Shown piece by piece: positions 61,263-64,000 of a stretch of DNA of 64,000 nt. The stretch comes from Clostridium sp. AN503 (GTDB lineage Bacteria; Bacillota; Clostridia; Lachnospirales; Lachnospiraceae). The notes beneath the pieces are model-generated. The model was not told the DNA's origin, did no database searches, and worked only from the letters and a program-made list of their open reading frames with translations. Positions within the stretch are counted from its first letter, which is position 1; every line of letters begins with the position of its first letter. Made by a program: the position numbers and the translations under genes. The DNA lies in contig NZ_JBFDTP010000002.1 in NCBI RefSeq assembly GCF_040719375.1, positions 1,860,001 to 1,924,000 on the forward strand, read 5' to 3'.

Positions 61263-63666
61263 GTCCCCCCTCGCTGTCCCCCTCCCAAAACCGCCTCAAC
61301 CACCCACCAACACTCCTCCGGTTAACCTCTCCATATTCCGCCCACTCCCGCGGGAACATCCCCTGCACTTCCGGGCGCAGGAAACGGTCGTCCAGGAGCA
61401 GGATCACTCCCCGGTCGTTTACGGTACGGATGACCCGGCCTGCGGCCTGCATTACCTTGTTCATCCCCGGATACTGGTAAGCATAATCGTAACCATTATC
61501 GCCTTTCTCCTCAAAATATGCCTTTAAGATCTCCTGCTCTGTGCAGACCATGGGAAGGCCGGTGCCAACGATGACCGCCCCCTCTAAGCGCTCTGCTTTT
61601 AGGTCAATTCCTTCAGAGAAGATGCCGCCCAGGACACACAGGCCTACAAAGGACTGGTCTCGCTCCGCCTCAAAATCCGCCAGAAATTCCTCCCGCTCTG
61701 CCTCAGACATATGGCTGCCCTGCATTTTCCAGGTAAAGCTCCCGTCAAAATCCTCGTCCAGCTGCCGTTTGACCGCTTCCATGTACTGGTAGGAGGGAAA
61801 GAACACCAGATAGTTTCCGCGGTGGCTTTCTGCCAGGGCTCGGATATAATCCACGATCTTTGCAAACTCAGCACGGTTCCTGCGGGTGTAACGGCTGCTC
61901 ACATCGGAGCCGATCAGCAGAAGCCGGTTCTCTCTGGCGAAGGGGGATTCGGCGTAAACCGCATAATCCTCCTCATTGCCGCTGAGCAGCTTTTTATAGT
62001 AGAGAATGGGAAGCAGTGTAGCCGAAAAAAATACGCTTCCCCGCCCCTTTGCAAGACAGTCGGCAAGGCACTTGGACGGGTCTATGCAGAACAGGCGCAG
62101 GCGGAAGGCCCCATCCTGTCCCAGTTCTGTGTAAATGCGGTAATGATCGTCCAGACCTTCATACATGTTCAGGAAATGCCGCACATCAAAATAAAAGTCC
62201 AGAACAACATCCCGGTCCGTAAACTCCTTTTCTTCCTCCATAAAGCTCTCAAGCTCTGCAAACGCGGCCATAAGGTTTGCCGCAAGAAGATTCACATCCT
62301 CAAGCACCTGGTATCCTTCACAGCTACGCTTCAGCTCCAGCAGGTTCTTGTTGCATTTATCCAGACTCCGCTCCACCTTGGAAGCATCGCCCCTGCGCCA
62401 CCCTCCTGCGTGTCCTTTTAGAATGCGCCGGACGGTCAGCACATCCTCTTTTACCAGCACTGCGCTGAACATTTCCCTGGCGCGGTTCACAAGATTGTGG
62501 GCCTCGTCGATCAGGAATAAGTAATCTCCCGTGACGCCTTCAGCGAAATAGCGCTTCAGCTTCGCGTTGGGATCAAAAACATAATTGTAATCGCAGACAA
62601 TCCCATCCACCCAGTTGCTGATATCCAGGCAGAACTCAAACGGACACACGTCGAACTGCCGGGCGTACAAAAGAACTGTCTCCCTGGTGATCCCGGACTC
62701 CTGATGGATGATCTCATACACGGCGTCATTTACCCGGTCATAATGTCCTTTTGCATAAGGACAGGCGTCCGGGTTGCACTCGGTCTTCTCCAGGGGGCAC
62801 AGTTTTTCTTTGGCTGTGATGGTCACAGTGCTGAAATACAGACCATGCTCCCGCAGGAGGTCAAAGCACTCCTCTGCCACGCTGCGGGTGATCGTCTTGG
62901 CTGTCAGATAAAAAAGCTTCTCCCCCAGTCCTTCTCCGATGGCTTTCAGCGCCGGAAAAACCGTGGAAAGGGTCTTGCCGATGCCGGTTGGCGCCTGGAT
63001 AAATAAGTTCCTGCCGCGGCTGATGGAGCGGTAGACCGATACCGCCAGCTCTTTCTGGCCCTCCCGGTACGCATAGGGAAACTCCAGATCATGCAGGGAC
63101 TCATCCCGTCTGAGCTGATGAAGGTACAGATATTCCGCCCACTTCACATACTCGTGGATGAGTCCCTCAAACCATTCGGTAAGTTCCTCAAATGTTTTCT
63201 CCTGTTTAAACCTGCGGATCTCCTCTGTCTCAATATTGCAGTATGTGATCTGGATCCCGATCCGCTCCGTGCCATGATCGTAACAGTAGATATAGCCATA
63301 ACACAGCGCCTGGGCCAGATGGACCCCCATAGGTTCTTCTAAAAGAGCCAGGTCCAGGTACATGCCCTTGATCTCATCGACCGTCACCTCCGTGGGCGTC
63401 TCTATGATCCCGTCGGCCCGACCTTCGATGACAATCTGGTACCGGTCCTCCTCCACAACATGCTTCATGGGCACCTCAGCGCGGTAATCCGCCCCCATCC
63501 TGCGCTGGATCTTCCGGTGGATCCTGCTTCCCGCCTGCATGGCGTCCTTCTCTGCACCGGAGGTGCGCCGGTTGTCAATATCCCCGCCGCGCATCACAAA
63601 CTCCACAAGGTTCCGCACAGATATCTTTATTTTCTTTTTGTCCTCTGATACTTCCGTCGTCTTCAT
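61255..63666 (-). CDS. XPD/DinG-type DNA helicase with N-terminal PD-(D/E)XK nuclease domain
   Basis: A protein of about 803 aa. Residues 40-190 look like a RecB/Cas4-like nuclease: AGSRIHRKIQ, IEGRADGIIE, VDEIKG, and HLAQALCYGYIY. The helicase follows: Walker A APTGIGKTLSTVFP, a Cys-rich Fe-S segment (LCPLEKTECNPDACPY and later CPFEFC), DEAH in LIDEAHNLVNRA, and motif VI-like QAAGRVIRTVNDRG. It probably repairs or processes DNA. The ATG at 63666 has a weak RBS; twelve codons upstream are open but lie near the preceding terminator. Confidence 0.88.
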   Translation of the reverse strand: MKTTEVSEDKKKIKISVRNLVEFVMRGGDIDNRRTSGAEKDAMQAGSRIHRKIQRRMGADYRAEVPMKHVVEEDRYQIVIEGRADGIIETPTEVTVDEIKGMYLDLALLEEPMGVHLAQALCYGYIYCYDHGTERIGIQITYCNIETEEIRRFKQEKTFEELTEWFEGLIHEYVKWAEYLYLHQLRRDESLHDLEFPYAYREGQKELAVSVYRSISRGRNLFIQAPTGIGKTLSTVFPALKAIGEGLGEKLFYLTAKTITRSVAEECFDLLREHGLYFSTVTITAKEKLCPLEKTECNPDACPYAKGHYDRVNDAVYEIIHQESGITRETVLLYARQFDVCPFEFCLDISNWVDGIVCDYNYVFDPNAKLKRYFAEGVTGDYLFLIDEAHNLVNRAREMFSAVLVKEDVLTVRRILKGHAGGWRRGDASKVERSLDKCNKNLLELKRSCEGYQVLEDVNLLAANLMAAFAELESFMEEEKEFTDRDVVLDFYFDVRHFLNMYEGLDDHYRIYTELGQDGAFRLRLFCIDPSKCLADCLAKGRGSVFFSATLLPILYYKKLLSGNEEDYAVYAESPFARENRLLLIGSDVSSRYTRRNRAEFAKIVDYIRALAESHRGNYLVFFPSYQYMEAVKRQLDEDFDGSFTWKMQGSHMSEAEREEFLADFEAERDQSFVGLCVLGGIFSEGIDLKAERLEGAVIVGTGLPMVCTEQEILKAYFEEKGDNGYDYAYQYPGMNKVMQAAGRVIRTVNDRGVILLLDDRFLRPEVQGMFPREWAEYGEVNRRSVGGWLRRFWEGDSEGGRP

Positions 63667-63689
63667 AATCTCTATTGTAATACAGCAGA

Positions 63690-63729
63690 AAACGGCGGGC
63701 AAGCACTTTTCTTGTGCCGCCCGCCGTTT
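63690..63729 (-). terminator. Hairpin terminator after the HPr-like gene
   Basis: AAACGGCGGGC (63690-63700) pairs perfectly with GCCCGCCGTTT (63719-63729), extended inward by CAC/GTG. It lies between the HPr-like gene and the helicase. The T-rich tail on the minus strand is short (TTT), so strength is uncertain. Confidence 0.65.
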
Positions 63730-63797
63730 CCTGCCGTTTGTAAAGTTATAATCCCTGGTTTTATGTCGATAGTCTCTGTCCTGTATTCTGTCTGATG

Positions 63798-64000
63798 TTA
63801 CGCGATCTTAGCCTCTGTCGGAGCTACTGTCTCCAAAAATTCTTCAAATACTTCGTTCTCACCGTACATCCTCACGGTCAGCACGCGGGTCAGGTCCAGG
63901 CTCAATACGCCCAGGATGGACTTTGCGTCGATGACAACACGGTTGTAATATACATCAACATCAAAATCACATCTCATTGCCGCTGTAACGAATTCTTTTG
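63798..64000 (-). CDS. HPr-family protein, C-terminal part (runs off window)
   Basis: Translation of the minus strand from base 63998 gives KEFVTAAMRCDFDVDVYYN, then VVIDAKSILGVLSLDLTRVL, ending EEFLETVAPTEAKIA at the TAA (63798-63800). AKSILGVLSLDL matches the regulatory-Ser region of HPr (Ser46). The part with the phosphorylated His15 lies outside the window, so whether it is a PTS HPr or a diverged paralogue cannot be told. Confidence 0.82.
   Translation of the reverse strand, partial: KEFVTAAMRCDFDVDVYYNRVVIDAKSILGVLSLDLTRVLTVRMYGENEVFEEFLETVAPTEAKIA

Overview
The window looks like chromosome of a spore-forming, anaerobic, mid-GC member of the Lachnospiraceae (Clostridium cluster XIVa; an Enterocloster/Hungatella/Clostridium-like gut bacterium is plausible, but the species is not determined). 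This rests on the protein styles, an alpha/beta-type small acid-soluble spore protein, the cmk-ispH-rpsA arrangement, the anaerobic cobalt-early B12 pathway, stand-alone large PurL, LuxS and intracellular Cys-type sulfatases. Nearly all genes lie on the minus strand; only two regulators and two tiny transcription units lie on plus.

Layout. 0-11 kb: a long, tightly overlapped cobalamin operon, read right to left: cbiD, cbiG, cbiJ-cbiE fusion, cbiT-cbiA fusion, cobU, a DUF4230 gene, cobS, a reduced cobU paralogue, cbiB, cobD, and a response regulator cut by the window edge. Its promoter sits in the end of a spore-protein gene, and its leader carries three consecutive perfect hairpins instead of a recognisable B12 riboswitch. 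11-18 kb: MscS-type channel with sensor, a solute-binding lipoprotein, and a PadR/DUF1700/DUF4097/PspC envelope-stress-like operon whose DUF4097 gene is frameshifted. 17.7-31.6 kb: housekeeping (rpsA, ispH, cmk, lysC), polyphosphate:AMP phosphotransferase, a degenerate M28 peptidase and assorted small enzymes.

31.7-33.9 kb: the most interesting part. Two related plus-strand mini-loci each carry a promoter, a small ORF and a terminator, and on the opposite strand a well-formed promoter driving a ~107-nt RNA antisense to the 3' part of the ORF, ending at an intrinsic terminator inside it. The right copy encodes an intact 54-aa peptide with a hydrophobic N-terminus. The left copy has lost exactly the leader, RBS, start and hydrophobic segment but keeps the antisense unit. 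This is what a type I toxin-antitoxin family would look like.

33.9-46.6 kb: a sulfate-ester (probably sulfated sugar/polyol) uptake and breakdown operon: NitT/TauT-type ABC importer, TIM-barrel isomerase, three Gfo/Idh/MocA oxidoreductases and two cytosolic sulfatases, divergent from a LacI regulator with repeated operator-like palindromes between them. 46.7-51.7 kb: purL, a sigma-like protein without region 4, luxS. 51.8-54.5 kb: broken genes made of helicase-associated repeats plus a nuclease-like segment, next to tRNA-Ala(GGC). 54.8-59.5 kb: two AstE-like proteins, transglutaminase, alpha-E and circularly permuted ATP-grasp genes, divergent from a LysR regulator. 60.6-61.3 kb: two large cruciform-type inverted repeats. 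61.3-64 kb: a nuclease-XPD-type helicase and the C-terminal part of an HPr-like protein.
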